A stretch of 64,000 bases of DNA from Mariannaea sp. PMI_226 (GCA_024336345.1 JANFOG010000007.1:1488001-1552000); one strand, 5' to 3'; counted from the first letter of the stretch, positions 34,891 to 47,388 are shown. The notes: a model not told the origin generated them from the sequence alone. Program-made: numbers and translations.

Positions 34891-34986
34891 TTCCCCCGTT
34901 TGATCCGCGACTGTGTATAGAGAAACAACCTCTCAACTTATCCCCGTCTTATCTTTATTCTTGCCTCATTAACAGAGATAACGAAA

Positions 34987-36352
34987 ATGATTGGGACACG
35001 AGCTCTACTCGCGTCTGCTCTCTACGCTCTTCTCGAATGTGGCGATGGTAAATCATACTGCTTCCTCCTATATCCATTAAAGTCTAAAGAAGACAATGTT
35101 CTAATAATCTAGCTAAATAGCGGTTTCCTTGCCTCGAACCGCTGGCCCCGGCCCTGGTGAGACGGTTCCTAATGCCTTTGACGGAAAATACATCACCAGT
35201 CCACCTCCCGGCATCAGCAACCAGGCTGTTGAGTGGTGGTGGTTTTCTGCCATGAGGGACGAGGTCAATGGAATTATTCCCTCAGTCGAAGCTATTTTCT
35301 ACGAAGGTTTGATTGCCTACACAAGAATCCTGTTCTCTTCAACCCTTTCCTGATGTATTATCCTCACAGGTTTTACTTTCACACGAGGGCCGAGCGATCC
35401 TCCTTACCGATTCGACGTCTCGGGTGTGTTCCCCAACGGCTCAACCTTCTTCATTTCAACACCGGTGAGCGCAGCAGACGTTCAAACTGCGGGAGTAGGC
35501 GAGGCGCTAGTTGGAGCATGGGGAGCAGCTGGTGAACCAGGTGCAGGTTTTATAATGACCCAAAATCGTGAAAGAGTTGTCATCTCGTTCAACAACTCAG
35601 CCAATGGACTTACGGGAGCCATCGAGCTCATCAACAGTGGAACACCAGCTCACGGACCTTGCGGAGGCACTGATGTCCCCCCATACTTCGGCTCGCTGGC
35701 CAGCGGCAAAAATCTTAATGCTCACGAGGCCGTCCTCTACGAGCAAACTGGCTGGGCTATCTCCATGCCCCGCGCCGTTGCTGTTGTGAATATTGACGTT
35801 CATGGCTCCAAGTTGCTGCTGAACGGCACTGTTGATAACGTGATCGGCTATCACGATCACAATTGGTCCCCGCAGGCTCTCAACCAGTTCGCCTACACCT
35901 GGCTAACAGGCCAGGGTTCGTGTGGTCCGTTTGACTTGTCATATCTTGAGGTGCAAGCCCTCGGATCGTCGCACGCCAACGACATCCTCCAAGGCTTTGT
36001 TGCTCACAACGGAGAAATCTTGCAGAACCAGTGCTCAACCTTCGGAGAGGGACGAACCAAAGATACGCTCACCATTGAACTTACCGGACAGGCCGTCGAC
36101 TCCACGACGCATCAGACGATCCCTACCGGCTTGAAGCTTGATTACACCCTTAAGAATGGAACACATTATGTCTTCACCCTCAAGAATTCGATTGAAAACC
36201 CTGCCCAAAACAACTATCACAGATGGACTCTTGGAGGGTCCGGCGGACAAGTTGGTGGGCAACAGTTCGACTGCTTGTTGGTTGGGGACTGGGTGAACCC
36301 CGGCCTGGCAACATATACTGAGGGGAAGAGCATTTTCGATGAACAGGCTTAA
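34987..36352 (+). CDS. Secreted AttH/CrtC-fold protein (kievitone hydratase / AsqI-like)
   Basis: Three exons, 34987-35047, 35121-35306 and 35370-36352, give 409 residues. The first exon carries a likely signal peptide (MIGTRALLASALYALLECGD). The mature part begins with EWWWFSAM, the tryptophan-rich strand typical of the AttH/hydroxyneurosporene-synthase fold, followed by FTFTRGP, GYHDHNWSP and the C-terminal LLVGDWVNPG. This two-lipocalin-domain fold is used by fungal kievitone hydratase (phytoalexin detoxification), by AsqI-type enzymes and by fungal Diels-Alderases of polyketide-peptide clusters. Which reaction this one performs cannot be read from sequence. No PKS or NRPS lies in the window. 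Its neighbour, tail-to-tail, is an epoxide hydrolase. Sequons NGS, NNS and NGT agree with secretion. Confidence 0.72.
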
Positions 36353-36996
36353 TTAAGGGTTTGTTCATAGATAAAGAAGAGCTACGCGATGGAGGAGATG
36401 GCTATTCTGAACGCCTATTGTGCGAGGATAAGTCTTGAATGAGGAGAGGATGCGTCGATTTAGGGTAGTCAAGATTGCCATGAATGATGAATTTAGTCTT
36501 GTATAAGAAGAGTAGCTGCCATGTTCATATTACCCAAATTGAGCCTTCTCCCCAAACACCCCCCCCCCGGTCAAATAAACCGCCTGTGATTCCGCTCAGT
36601 GACTATAGATTTACGTGAACATTATACGTGTCACACAGTTTCGGGCCTAGTTCACGTTTACCTCGAAGGAGGAATTGCGATACAACCGAGCGAGAGTATG
36701 TAAGCGAGTATGCCCGTGACTGGGTATCCTTCGGCTGTTGGTCGGCTTGGTCTTAGTCCTCTATTGTTCAGGATTTCATCTAGCCAAAAGGGTAAACTGT
36801 TGACTGGCATTGTTGTCGTTGATTTAGACATTTTTAACAGACGACTAATGGGTTGAAGCCCAGTATATGTTCCATCAATCACAAGTCCCAAAACAAAGCT
36901 AAATAGTGCATGGCATATAAATAAGAAGAAAGTTTTTGACTACAGAATGTCTCGCACGTGTTGTGCCAGAATTTGGTTTACAGGGAATGCACTCGC
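36353..36996. other. Intergenic between converging genes
   Basis: It contains the 3' ends of the AttH/CrtC-fold gene and the epoxide hydrolase. A run of about ten C lies near 36559-36568. A minus-strand frame at 36658-36891 (77 codons) has no recognisable feature. Confidence 0.45.
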
Positions 36997-38085
36997 CTAC
37001 TCCCTTTTGCTGTTACTCTTAACCCAGCCATTAGTCCAGTATCCAGGCCACCAGTCTTCCACCTCATTGATCAGAAATCTAGCAATAGCGGCAGTCATCT
37101 CTTCGGGCTTCTCCGAAGGTACCCAGTGACCAGCATCGACAATAGTTTCGGTTAGGTTCAAACATTTGGTCCGCATGTTTCGGGAGAATTTCCCAGTGAC
37201 AGTCTCGCAAACCGAGTCGTATCGAGCATTGATGAAGAGGACTGGCATCTTTAATTTTCCATCGTGCACAGTATGCTTTAGGTTATATTCCCGGTTTGCT
37301 TGAGAGTTCATGTACCAGGAATCGGCAGGGCCGAAACCCGTTTTCTCCATCGCGGAAACCAGCTCGTCCAAGGTATCTTTATCCATACATATGTGCTCAT
37401 CTGGTATGGTCTCAGGGGCTGGGGGACTGGACTGCCCACCTATCCAGCCTCCGTCCTTTACCGTGGTTGCTCCCATCAGAGCAGGCTTCCCAACGGCTAA
37501 TGGAGTGCCCTTGGCATGCAACCATCTGAGAAAGCCACGTGGGTTCTTGTCAAAGAAGGCTGAGACTTTTTCGAAGTTATCCTCATAGAACACTTGGTAA
37601 CTCCATTGTCCATGGGGGTACTGGTCCTCAGGGTAAATCTCTCGATCAACTGTCTTCAGCATCTCGTTCAGTCCAAGCTCAGAGACACCAAATGGTATGC
37701 CAAGGCCGACCACCGCTCTACAAACGTGAGGATGTGTGTTTGCCAGCGTCCAGAGAAAAGTAGAGCCCCAATCGTGGCCAACCCAAACAGCCTGATCATG
37801 ACCTGCGTCTGCGAGGACAGCAAGCATTCCCGGGATAATGTTTCCTAAGGCGTAATCCGATTGAACATGTCGGGCTGTTGATCGACCATAGCCAGGCATA
37901 TCGGGTGCAATGGCACGGAAGCCCAGTGATGCAAATGCGTCAAGCTGTCGATGCCAGACCCTTCCAATGCCCGGCCAGCCGTGCATAAAGATAATCAGCG
38001 GACCGGATTTGGGCCCGGCAGCAAGGTAGAATATGGACTTGTTTCCGCCATTGTAGCTGACCAAATTCTCCTCGTACTTTGTCAT
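36997..38085 (-). CDS. Epoxide hydrolase (alpha/beta-hydrolase fold)
   Basis: A single exon of 362 residues. It opens epoxides to vicinal diols through an ester intermediate. It shows the oxyanion-hole motif HGWPG (35-39), the sharp turn PDMPGYGRS, the nucleophile Asp105 in GHDWGS and the base His320 in DAGHWVPSEKP. Cap-domain tyrosines (for example in the WSYQVFYEDNF and DSWYMN segments) fit the epoxide-activating pair, though I cannot assign them exactly. There is no signal peptide and the C-terminus ends NSKRE, so it is probably cytosolic. The next gene to the left, the AttH/CrtC-fold protein, points towards it. Such enzymes serve detoxification or secondary metabolism. Confidence 0.88.
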   Translation of the reverse strand: MTKYEENLVSYNGGNKSIFYLAAGPKSGPLIIFMHGWPGIGRVWHRQLDAFASLGFRAIAPDMPGYGRSTARHVQSDYALGNIIPGMLAVLADAGHDQAVWVGHDWGSTFLWTLANTHPHVCRAVVGLGIPFGVSELGLNEMLKTVDREIYPEDQYPHGQWSYQVFYEDNFEKVSAFFDKNPRGFLRWLHAKGTPLAVGKPALMGATTVKDGGWIGGQSSPPAPETIPDEHICMDKDTLDELVSAMEKTGFGPADSWYMNSQANREYNLKHTVHDGKLKMPVLFINARYDSVCETVTGKFSRNMRTKCLNLTETIVDAGHWVPSEKPEEMTAAIARFLINEVEDWWPGYWTNGWVKSNSKRE

Positions 38086-40240
38086 GTTGAGTTATGAATA
38101 CGCCTTGCCGGGGAATGATCGCTAGAGAGAAGAAGCTATACCCGCAGTTGGAAAGAAGACGAAAAACCTGTTGATAGCTGATGACAATTTCAGCCAACGT
38201 GCTTTCTTGAAGCAGGCGTACTCAAATTTGAATTCAGCGGTCCGTATGTACATATGTCTGCAGTTACGCTTTCTGTAGTCCGGTCTTTAAATAAATCGAT
38301 CATTAGGTCTAACTTGATCACACACGAGGCACACAGCGGTTGTAAAGAGGCTCGGCATGGTCCGATACGAAGCTGTCAAATGCTTACAACAGGTTACTAT
38401 TTCCCCAAGTTGGTAATTCCTCAACTCGCACTATGGCGCACTGTGGCTAGTGCTGATTATCTCCGTTTGTTTTTTTGCCAAATGGAGTGTGTAGTTGATG
38501 AAAGAAGTTTAGCGTCAGTAGAGGGTTATTCTGACTCTGTGGCGAAAGCAGGTTGAATAGCCAACGCTTAGTTCTTGAATCGCCAATTATCGCTTATTCT
38601 TTAAGTATACCCGTATCACTATTCGGGAATAGGATTTACCTATAGGTATGAGCGATATTTGTCATATGATAACTGCAGTGATTGATAAGGTTGAGGGAAT
38701 GCTGAAATGAGGGTGAGCATTCATGATGTCCTGACCTCTCCGTCGATCACGAGTGTCATGGATCCAGCAGATTATCAAATTCACACTGTAGGTTTAGTTT
38801 ATTAATTCCCATCACGTACTCCCTATTGTGCGTGGATATTTGCAAGTCTTTTCTCACGCCAAGACATATTACGGCTAAACACGCATGCATGGATATAGAG
38901 AGCAGTCTTAAGAAATCCCGGGAGATATTCCATACATGAATGATTAGAGAGCATGTTTAACATCAGATCCCGAAATGCCTAATCACATTTACTAAAGTTC
39001 GGATTCACCATACAAGTCATTTAGTTATCACACATTGTCACATAGGGAATCACAACACTCCTTGGTCAACTAAGAATAAAAATAGCGAATTACACAAGCC
39101 CGATCCTACACAGAAGAAAGGCAAATGGAGAGAACGGAGATAGCTCCAATCAATAAATGAGCCATATTTTGAGCTTGCCTAACTAACAGGAAGCTAGATT
39201 TCGCGATACCTATAATACTCTTATATAAGTAAACTATTATTATTAATTAATATTTAAAAAGTTAGGCAAGGAAACGGAAGATTGAATAGTAATAGTTGTG
39301 GTCGTCCTATATATATTGTTGGTGAATTTGCCAAGGTTCTATAGTTCACTCAAGGCGATTCTGTATGTCACCTAGTTTGTCGCGGTTCGAGACTCAATTA
39401 CAGTACACTCCGTTCCTTCTTGCAATGGGTAGGTGGTGCACACGGTCGAAACTTAGCTTATTGGTTGGAAATTTGGGAGTTATGAATGCTTCAGCAGCAT
39501 GATCTAGCGGGGCTGGGGCCATAACCACATGCTGATAGTCTCTGGGACCTACTTCAAGGAACAACTTAATTGGCCCGTATTTGACAAGCTCCTCTATGTT
39601 ATTGCCTTTGGCTTTGACTGGTTTTGGAATTTCCGAGAATGGTAGAAAGAACTTCTTCCTCCCCGTTTTCTGTAACCGCTGCACCCTCAACCAGCTTCAT
39701 AACTCCCACCACCCTTACTCGAAGGGACAGGTACCGCTAATGGGCTAATCTTCTCTGGTAATTCCGTTTCCAAAATCAGATACCGCTCATCCTCAGGCGC
39801 TTGTGGATGCATTTAGCTAATGCATACCCCTCTTTCTTGGTGGTTGTTGTTGTTGCTGTCCCCACTCACACCATACCCCCCGTTCTCTCTACGTACAAAT
39901 TAACGAGTTTTCCACCGAGGTACATAATGCAACTTTCTTTCCTTCTTTCTTTATTTCGATAGTTATCATAGTATGGCTATTACCTTTACAATTAATTTCT
40001 TTTTTATTTTAATTGGTATTTCTGAGTCTGACCTGCAGCAGAGTCCCCCAAGCTTGGAGATGTATACGTTATCAAGTACGGGGCGTCTGACATATTAGAT
40101 ATAAAAGATAAAAAAAAATTAGTACAAATCAGTCGCCGTTACAGTGGCTCCCCTCACAAAGATTGACCGTTGAGTGACTAATCAGCACTGACCTCGTCAT
40201 CCGCCAACAGTTCTTCCCAACATTTGAATCTCCACATATT
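38086..40240. other. 2.1-kb intergenic stretch
   Basis: It is AT-rich around 39200-39260. A minus-strand frame at 39394-39690 (98 codons, LFLEVGPRDYQHVVMAP) has no match I recognise and no gene-like surroundings. The last 100 bp lead into the Zn2Cys6 gene. Confidence 0.4.
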
Positions 40241-41674
40241 ATGCCACACTCTCCAAGTGGAATAACCATGGCCGTGCCTAGAAACCCGAAATGGAGAACT
40301 GCATGCGACAGATGCTACGACCTCAAAGAGCGATGCGACCGCTCAGCGGCTTCAATTTCCTGCGCGCGATGCAAGAGGCTGAGCCTGACTTGCTCAACGC
40401 TGCGGCCGGTGCGGCCTGCAGGGCGAAGGGCACATCGTGAGAAAGACTTGTGCCCTGACATGACGGTGAGCAAACGCAGAGCTCTGAAGCAGTACCAACC
40501 TGATATCGATGCATCTTTGAGCGTCATCACCAATCAGAAACCTGAAGAAACAGAGTTATTGCGGTTTTTCTTAAGCCAACCTGAAAACATGGATCAGTAC
40601 GTGGTGTGTCCCAGCTTTCAGATTGAGCAACAACATTCGTTAGCCGTCCCGCTGCTGGCTGGGCTGCCATTGCTCAAAGATGCGTACCTTGGCTGTGCCA
40701 TTGCTCTAAAGCAGCTTCAATCTGGCACCAGAATGGACGTGGTTACAAACATCAACCTTGGCTATATATCAAGAGGCATGAGCACGCTACGGTCACTCCC
40801 TATTTTGAGACCACAAGATATAGCCTTATGCCATACGCTTGGAAGTGCACTAGCTCTTTCAATATACTCGGCTATCGGTGTCGGAGTTCCAGACATCTGT
40901 CAGTATAGTCTCGGCATAACGAGCCCATTCGCGGGCACTGCAATATCCAAAGGGCACGAAGATCCATGGGAAACATTTCTGATTATACTTGAGACTATGG
41001 ACTGTTTCGTGCATCGACGAAATCCGATACGAAGAATCCAGGTACCAGCAAAGTTTAATATTGACCGACACCTCGGTCTTTGTTTACCCCTCATGCCATA
41101 TTATTATGACCTCTGTGTGATCAACAATTCACTTCTAAATGCAACCGACATCAGCATACTTCATCGTCTTCAAGAAAAAATAGATGCTATTCATACTTTT
41201 GTGGAGTCCTGGCAGCCATCCTACTCAGACGGGTTCGTCGAGCAGTTTGATTCAGCAGAAATCGTCAATCTTCTTGCGCAAGCCAAGGTGTACCGCTTGG
41301 GAGCCCTTTTGATGATTCACCGGTTGCGATACACGTTTGGACAGGAGGATGTTCAAGCCGAAATATGGTCGAAGGAAATCATGATGGAACTTGAAATGGC
41401 GAAACGAGTCACGAAGCGGTCAATGCGGTTTGTGACGCTACCATTTATTGTCGCAGCCGTTGAGGTCCGGGATAAGAGCTCACGATTCAAGACACTCGAG
41501 CGAGTGAACTACTGTGTGGATCAATTCGCTCCTTTTATGCAAGTTGCAACTAAGGAATTCTTATTAAGAGTTTGGAACGAGCGAGATCTGAATGTTGGGG
41601 TTCGCTGGTATGATTCGATACATAAGCCATGTCCGGTAATGAATTCCATTGAAGCGATTTGTTTTGATAACTAG
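40241..41674 (+). CDS. Zn2Cys6 transcription factor
   Basis: A single exon of 477 residues. The binuclear zinc cluster at the N-terminus has all six cysteines: Cys22, 25, 32, 41, 44 and 51 (C-x2-C-x6-C-x8-C-x2-C-x6-C). It is followed by an Arg-rich linker (RPAGRRAHREK). The middle part is a helical regulatory region of the fungal-specific type, without the classical PF04082 signature that I could confirm. A second in-frame ATG lies at residue 10. Its stop is 34 bp from the stop of the convergent amidase gene. Genes of this type often control a neighbouring enzyme gene, so the amidase is a candidate target (inference). It acts in the nucleus as a sequence-specific DNA-binding protein. Confidence 0.88.
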   Translation: MPHSPSGITMAVPRNPKWRTACDRCYDLKERCDRSAASISCARCKRLSLTCSTLRPVRPAGRRAHREKDLCPDMTVSKRRALKQYQPDIDASLSVITNQKPEETELLRFFLSQPENMDQYVVCPSFQIEQQHSLAVPLLAGLPLLKDAYLGCAIALKQLQSGTRMDVVTNINLGYISRGMSTLRSLPILRPQDIALCHTLGSALALSIYSAIGVGVPDICQYSLGITSPFAGTAISKGHEDPWETFLIILETMDCFVHRRNPIRRIQVPAKFNIDRHLGLCLPLMPYYYDLCVINNSLLNATDISILHRLQEKIDAIHTFVESWQPSYSDGFVEQFDSAEIVNLLAQAKVYRLGALLMIHRLRYTFGQEDVQAEIWSKEIMMELEMAKRVTKRSMRFVTLPFIVAAVEVRDKSSRFKTLERVNYCVDQFAPFMQVATKEFLLRVWNERDLNVGVRWYDSIHKPCPVMNSIEAICFDN

Positions 41675-41708
41675 AGATGTATGGAAATCTTCTATCAAGC
41701 ATAATTGT

Positions 41709-43525
41709 TTAAATAACCCTCTGAACCTTGTTGATGATGGAGTCCAGCGCCGCTGCTGCCTGTAACATGGCCTCATCCCTATGCTTATATCCAACAACCG
41801 AAATGCAAACTGGTGCGTTCTTGTATAGCTCCGGACCGGTATCTATAGTAGCAAATGTTAGCTTAGTAACCCACAACTGCAATTGAGGGGGGAATGGCTC
41901 CTACAAAGGCTGTAAATCTCCTCATCCAGTTTACCGAATTTCGCGTGGCTTAGGTCATCAGCGGTATCAATGGCTTGTACCTGATCAACAGGAATGACGA
42001 TAGCCGGGTAATCTAGATAGTTCCACAAGGAAGTATATGCCGCTTTAATCCAGCGATCCAAAGGAACGGCTGTATGTGGTGCCGGGGGCATGACAATCAC
42101 ATCTATTTCGTTGTCAAGAAATAAATTGAGGTACGTTCTTGCAGCCTCGGCTCGGCGGACATTTAACTCGAAAAATCCTTTTAGTGTCGTTCCTGGAGCC
42201 AACAGAAGGCCAATGGCTTCCAAGGACGGGATAACTGGCTCCCCAGTCCGCGCGAACTGTTCGTAGTAGTGCTTTGTTGGTTAGTTTGCATTGCTAAGTG
42301 CCAAATCAGGAGTTAGTAGACTCACATCGCTTCCCAACAGCGTAAAATAGCTAATAATGTCTTCATAATATAGCCCAACGTTAGGTAGGCTAATAGGGAC
42401 AATATCAATGTTCTCATCTCCACGGAGGAGATCGATTGCTTGCTTGAGGACACGTCGAACTGGCGGTGACGGAGTAAAGACTCCGTCATTTTCAGCAACA
42501 CCGATCCGGAGCTTGCGAGGGGGTTTAAGACCTATCCACGGCACCGAGATGGAAGTGCTATCATATCTCCAGGGTTCAGCTTGGAGGATTGATTGAAGAA
42601 AGAGAGAGCAATCCCGAACTGAAGTTGCCATTGGCCCAACAGTAGAGTATATACCATCAGTTCCTGGAGGGTTGAGATCTCGAACACCACCATGAGGGAT
42701 CAGGCCCACGCTGGCCCTAAAGCCGTATATCCCATTGCAAACAGACGGAACGCGAATGCTCCCACCAATGTCAGTCCCAACTCCCAGAATGCTACCTCGA
42801 AGGGCAAGGAGGGCACCCTCTCCTCCTGTACTCCCCCCAGCTGTAAGAAGTTTATTGCGAGGGTTTAGAGTCCGTCCAAAAATGTTATTGTCGCTGTCCC
42901 CAGTCATAATGGATTGGGGCAGATTGGTCTTGCAGTAAAGAACTGCACCTAAGTTAAGCAGCATAGTGGCGAGAGCACTATGTTGCTTTGCGGGTTCATT
43001 TACATAACAACCCAAACCAGTGGACGTATCATATCCAGAGACCTGAAAGCTGTCCTTAAGAGAAATTGGCAGTCCAAATAGTGGTGGGAAATTATCATTG
43101 GAAACCCTTTGGTAATACTCCACATCAAGTTGCTTGGCTCGTTGAATTGCATCATCAAAGAATATTTCCGTTAGACAATTCGTCTATCGCAGGTTCAATA
43201 TTAGCAATAAAATATTTTATAAACGGACACATTGTAGACTAACCAGCTGGTGGGCAATAGCAGCCCTTTTGCAAAAAGCTACGGTGACTTGCTCAACTGA
43301 CCAAGTTCTAGCCTTGAGCTTTTCGACAATTGCGGTAGCATCGTATTTAGAAGTGATTTCGATTTCTGTGTCGTTTAACAGCCCGCAGTTAAGTGGTATC
43401 TCCATGACATTATTGACATCCTGGAGCCTTTCTGCAGAAATTCGCCAGTTATGCGGAATCTTGCTCCATTGCTCAGCCTTTTTCTCTGAGGCAATGGCTT
43501 GATAGTTCTTCATCTCGGATGGCAT
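41709..43525 (-). CDS. Amidase-signature family hydrolase
   Basis: Four exons on the minus strand: 43525-43244, 43183-42326, 42271-41905 and 41842-41709, giving 546 residues in frame. It hydrolyses carboxylic amides. The Ser-cisSer-Lys triad is present: Lys137 in SLKDSF, Ser212 in TAGGSTGGEGA and Ser236 in TDIGGSIRVPS. The usual GGSS is GGST here, which leaves the catalytic cis-serine unchanged. The length fits fungal acetamidase-like and fatty-acid-amide-type enzymes. There is no signal peptide or membrane helix. The introns are 55-62 bp. The gene converges on the Zn2Cys6 regulator with only 34 bp between stops. Substrate is unknown; simple amides or indole-acetamide-like compounds are possible. 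Confidence 0.9.
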
Positions 43526-45127
43526 TTTCGGCTTGAATCGAGTCGGAACAGTAAATGAGAACCTGAGAAGTTCTTGATGTTGGTGAATGGTATTCTGGCT
43601 TACATTCTTTTCAAGACTGCAAGTTCTAGACTATTTATCGTCAAATGGAAAGACATCATGACGGCCAGAAGAGCCCATGGCTGACTAGACGTGTTGACTG
43701 AAAGCTCCGGTTCCGGTTTCACGCTATAGTTCGGATTGATGAGGTGCCCTGAATCAATAAAATTGACACTTAGTTATGCGAATACTGCACATTAGCTTTC
43801 AACGGCTTGAAGATTTTCACTATCTCCTTTACCATGGTTCATAGTGAACCACATCACCCTTCGTCTCACTGGCTTGCCGAAGATGTCCAAGCGTCACGAA
43901 TATGTGCCAAGCCACCGAATCCCTGTCTTGGCGGGGCATCTGAATGTTGGGCCAAAGAAACCCTCCGGTCAATCTTCCGGCCTATCACCACCAACAAATG
44001 TACGACATCTGATTCTGAAGTTATACCTCAATAGGCTAGTACATGTATTTTACCAGTCGCTTCCCTTTTCCCTTCCCTCGACCAACCCGAAGTACTTAAA
44101 CACTTATGATAGCTAGTATTGTCTTACAGTAGCAATGAATAATAAAATGTTTTAATACTGTATGGTTAATATAGCATACACCAAGGAAAATTGAGAAAAC
44201 GTAATCAATATGGTGATTATTAGAGGCTGGTTCTAATTTCATCCAGGTGTAAATGCAACTAAAAGAAATGCCCTCATCAGTTAGACTGCCAGTTATGTGT
44301 ATGGCAATTTCTGGGGGGCCCGGACTGGGTCAGTTAGCCGCTGCTCCCTCCATGCGGCCCTGCAAGTTAGTCGATCTTGATCCGCTGACTATTTCCGTTC
44401 AAAATGTTGAGGCCATGATCTGATGTAACCTACTTGTGACCTGATGCAAGCTGTCAAGTGCAATATGCCTCCGACTTGGTCCAGGGTTGCGTTCGTTGGA
44501 TTTAGACGGATACAAATAGCCTCCCCATAAAAAAGAGCGTCATGACCAATCATCATATCAACCAAGCTCCGCCACGCCCAATCGGATGCTCCGATATCAT
44601 CCTGGATAGATATGGGGCTTGAAAAAGGACAATGATGCTCTGGAGAAAAAAAAACACGACATGGGCATCGAGGAACGTGGACAGTATGAAGTGAGGAATT
44701 CAACGATCGCTTCACCCAATCATCTCTTGACAACCATAGCACCTCCTTGCTCTCCAAGACAATCAATTAGCCGAGAGGGCTGTGATACATGCTGTAGTCA
44801 AGCTGGACTAACTCAACATCGCAACAGCGACCAGTGACGCGTCGCCTACACGTCTAGGAACTGGTGCAGTCGATTCTGGATATTGGCACAACCACGCTTC
44901 ATATTCCTCGCGTTTCTTGTTAAACTGGACCCAGGCACGTACTTGGAAGCCTGCAGTTCCATCCATTTACATTAAGCGGGGCCTGAGAGGTGGATGAGGT
45001 AGCAACCAACAAACCATCTTCTACCTATATCTCGGCTTGGATTCTCCCTACTTTCCTTGTTCATTCCTTATTCCACCCTTGAAGCCTCCCCTTTCCCCAA
45101 CATACCGTTTGCAAAAGACAAAAAAAA
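43526..45127. other. Intergenic between divergent genes
   Basis: 1.6 kb between the amidase and acyl-CoA synthetase promoters. A minus-strand frame at 44389-44766 and a plus frame at 43807-44034 have no recognisable family. The last 100 bp before 45128 are CT-rich, as expected for a leader. Confidence 0.45.
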
Positions 45128-47388
45128 ATGGAGTACAAGTCGGGGATAATGCCCTTGTACCAGGTGCATAAGCCTCCCTTCACAGTTGAAGCTCCTGGCT
45201 ACAGAAAGGTCCCTGGTGAGACTATCCCACGACGTCATCCTCGAGCTATAGGCGGGCTTCTTGACCGGCCTGCTGACGATGTGCACACTGTCTTTGACAT
45301 TGTTCGTCGAAGTGCTCGTTTATTCCCCACCAACCAATCCGTTGGCTGGAGAAAGGTAGTCAAGATTCATAAGGAAATGGTCAAGGTTCCTAAGAATATG
45401 GATGGAGAGGTTCAGATGGTGGATAAGGAATATCAATTCTTTGAGTTGTCCAAGTTCTCTTTTCTGACTTATGCTGAGTATGAAGATCTTGTGCTTCAAC
45501 TTGGATCTGGTCTGCGTAAGTTGGGCTTGACACACCAAAGCAAGCTTCATCTCTTCGGAGCCACCTGGTACATACGCCCGATAACTTTGTAACCTATGAT
45601 ATCGCCCTCAACAAACTAACCACACTCATAGTGCTTTCTGGCTGTCAATGGCTCATAGCTGTGCTTCACAGTCTATCTCTATAGTCACGGCCTATGATAC
45701 TCTTGGCAAGAGTGGCCTACAACACTCCCTCAACCAAACAGAGTGCACTGCCATATATATTGACGCTCATCTGCTTCCGATGGCTACAGATGTCATTCGG
45801 AAGTCACATGTCAAGACAGTCATTGTCAACGATAGAAGCCTGTTTGCAACCGGCGAGTTCGTAGAGTTCAAGAGATTGAACCCAGAGTTGACGGTGGTAA
45901 CCTTTGATGAACTTCGCCAACTTGGCGAGTCTAACATGGTTGATCCAGTGCCTGCCAAACCTTCCGACATCTACTGCGTCATGTATACCTCCGGCTCAAC
46001 TGGGCCGCCCAAGGGTGTTTGCATTACTCACAAGGCACTTGTTGCTGGAAGTAGGTCTGCTCTTTGAGGAAACTTGAAGATCTGAAATTTTGTGCTAATG
46101 GCATGATTTAGTTACCGGCCTTTTCACCTGTCTTGAGGAATCTGTCTCTCCTAAAGAAGTTATTCTTGCGTATTTACCTCTTGCACACATTTTGGAAATG
46201 GCCCTCGAAAATGGCGTCTTATTTCTTGGAGGGACTCTTGGATACGGCCACCCCAGAACCATGGCCGACTCCATGGTAAAAAATTGTCTCGGAGACATGC
46301 ACGAGTTGGCACCTACTGCTATGGTTGGCGTGCCGCAGGTATGGGAAACTGTTCAGAAAGAAATCATTCACAAAGTCGAAAGTTCCAATTGGATTGTCAG
46401 GAGTCTTTTCTGGGGCGCCTTCAGTTATAAAAATTTTATGTCTCGAAACGGCCTGCCCGGAGCTGACCTATTTGATGGGATCGTCTTCAGTAAGGTCCGA
46501 GATAGCGCGGGTGGAAGGGTCCGATTCATCCTCAATGGAGCCAGTGGAATTGCTGATGCTACCAAAAACTTTCTGTCGTTGGTTCTCGCCCCGATGCTAG
46601 TTGGCTACGGTCTGACCGAGTCTTGCGCAACTGGTGCATTGGGCAATCCTCTTGAATACTCTGCAACCTCCATTGGTGCTATTCCAGCTGCTATTGATGT
46701 CAAGTTGGTCTCAATTCCAGAGCTTGGGTATTCAGCCGATGCGAAGGTGCCGCAAGGTGAGATTTGGATCAAGGGAACCCCTCTCATGCAAGGTTACTAC
46801 GATAACCCGGAAGAGACTAAGAAAGTTCTTACTCCTGATGGTTGGCTCAAATCGGGCGATGTTGGCGAGTTTGATGCTGACGGTCACTTGCGTGTCATCG
46901 ATCGCGTCAAGAATCTAGTCAAAATGCAGGGTGGCGAGTACATTGCGCTGGAGCAGGTTGAGGGCGTTTATAGAAGCGCTCAGATTGTCTCCAACGTCAT
47001 GGTTTATGCCGATGCATTGCATTCTCGCCCGATAGCGGTGATCATGCCCCGCGAAAAGGCTCTTATCAACATTGCTGAGAAGCTAGGTGTTGACCAACAT
47101 GACATGCACACTGATAAAAGTGTTTGTGGCAATGTCTTGGCCGAACTTCAAGCCACTGCCAAACGTGCTGGACTATCTTCCATAGAAACAGTGGCCAATG
47201 TTGTCATTACTGACGAGGAATGGTCTCCTCTAAACGTAAGACTCCCCAAACCACTTCCCTTTCCTTCATGTTGATTGAGGCTGACCAAATTTTAGGGCCT
47301 AGTTACTGCGACGCAAAAAGTGAACCGCAGAGTGATCCATGAGAGGTTCAAGAAGGAGATTGAAAAGGCCCTCAAGAATACCATTTAA
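45128..47388 (+). CDS. Long-chain acyl-CoA synthetase
   Basis: Four exons, 45128-45567, 45632-46050, 46112-47235 and 47296-47388, give 691 residues. It activates long-chain fatty acids with ATP and CoA through an acyl-AMP intermediate. The adenylate-forming signature YTSGSTGPPKG is present, as are YLPLAHILEM, the GYGLTESCA motif, LKSGDVGEFDADG and DRVKNLVKMQGGEYIALEQVE near the C-terminus. The length agrees with yeast and fungal Faa1/Faa4-type synthetases. It lacks an obvious peroxisomal PTS1 (it ends LKNTI). The N-terminal PRRHPRAIGGLLDRP is also typical of Faa-type proteins. It is probably a housekeeping gene of lipid metabolism. The ATG follows an A-rich stretch (AAAAAAAATGG). Confidence 0.92.

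Noticed and set aside
39361..39400. GGTTCGAGACT resembling a tRNA T-arm
   Set aside because: The flanks do not pair and no cloverleaf can be drawn upstream.
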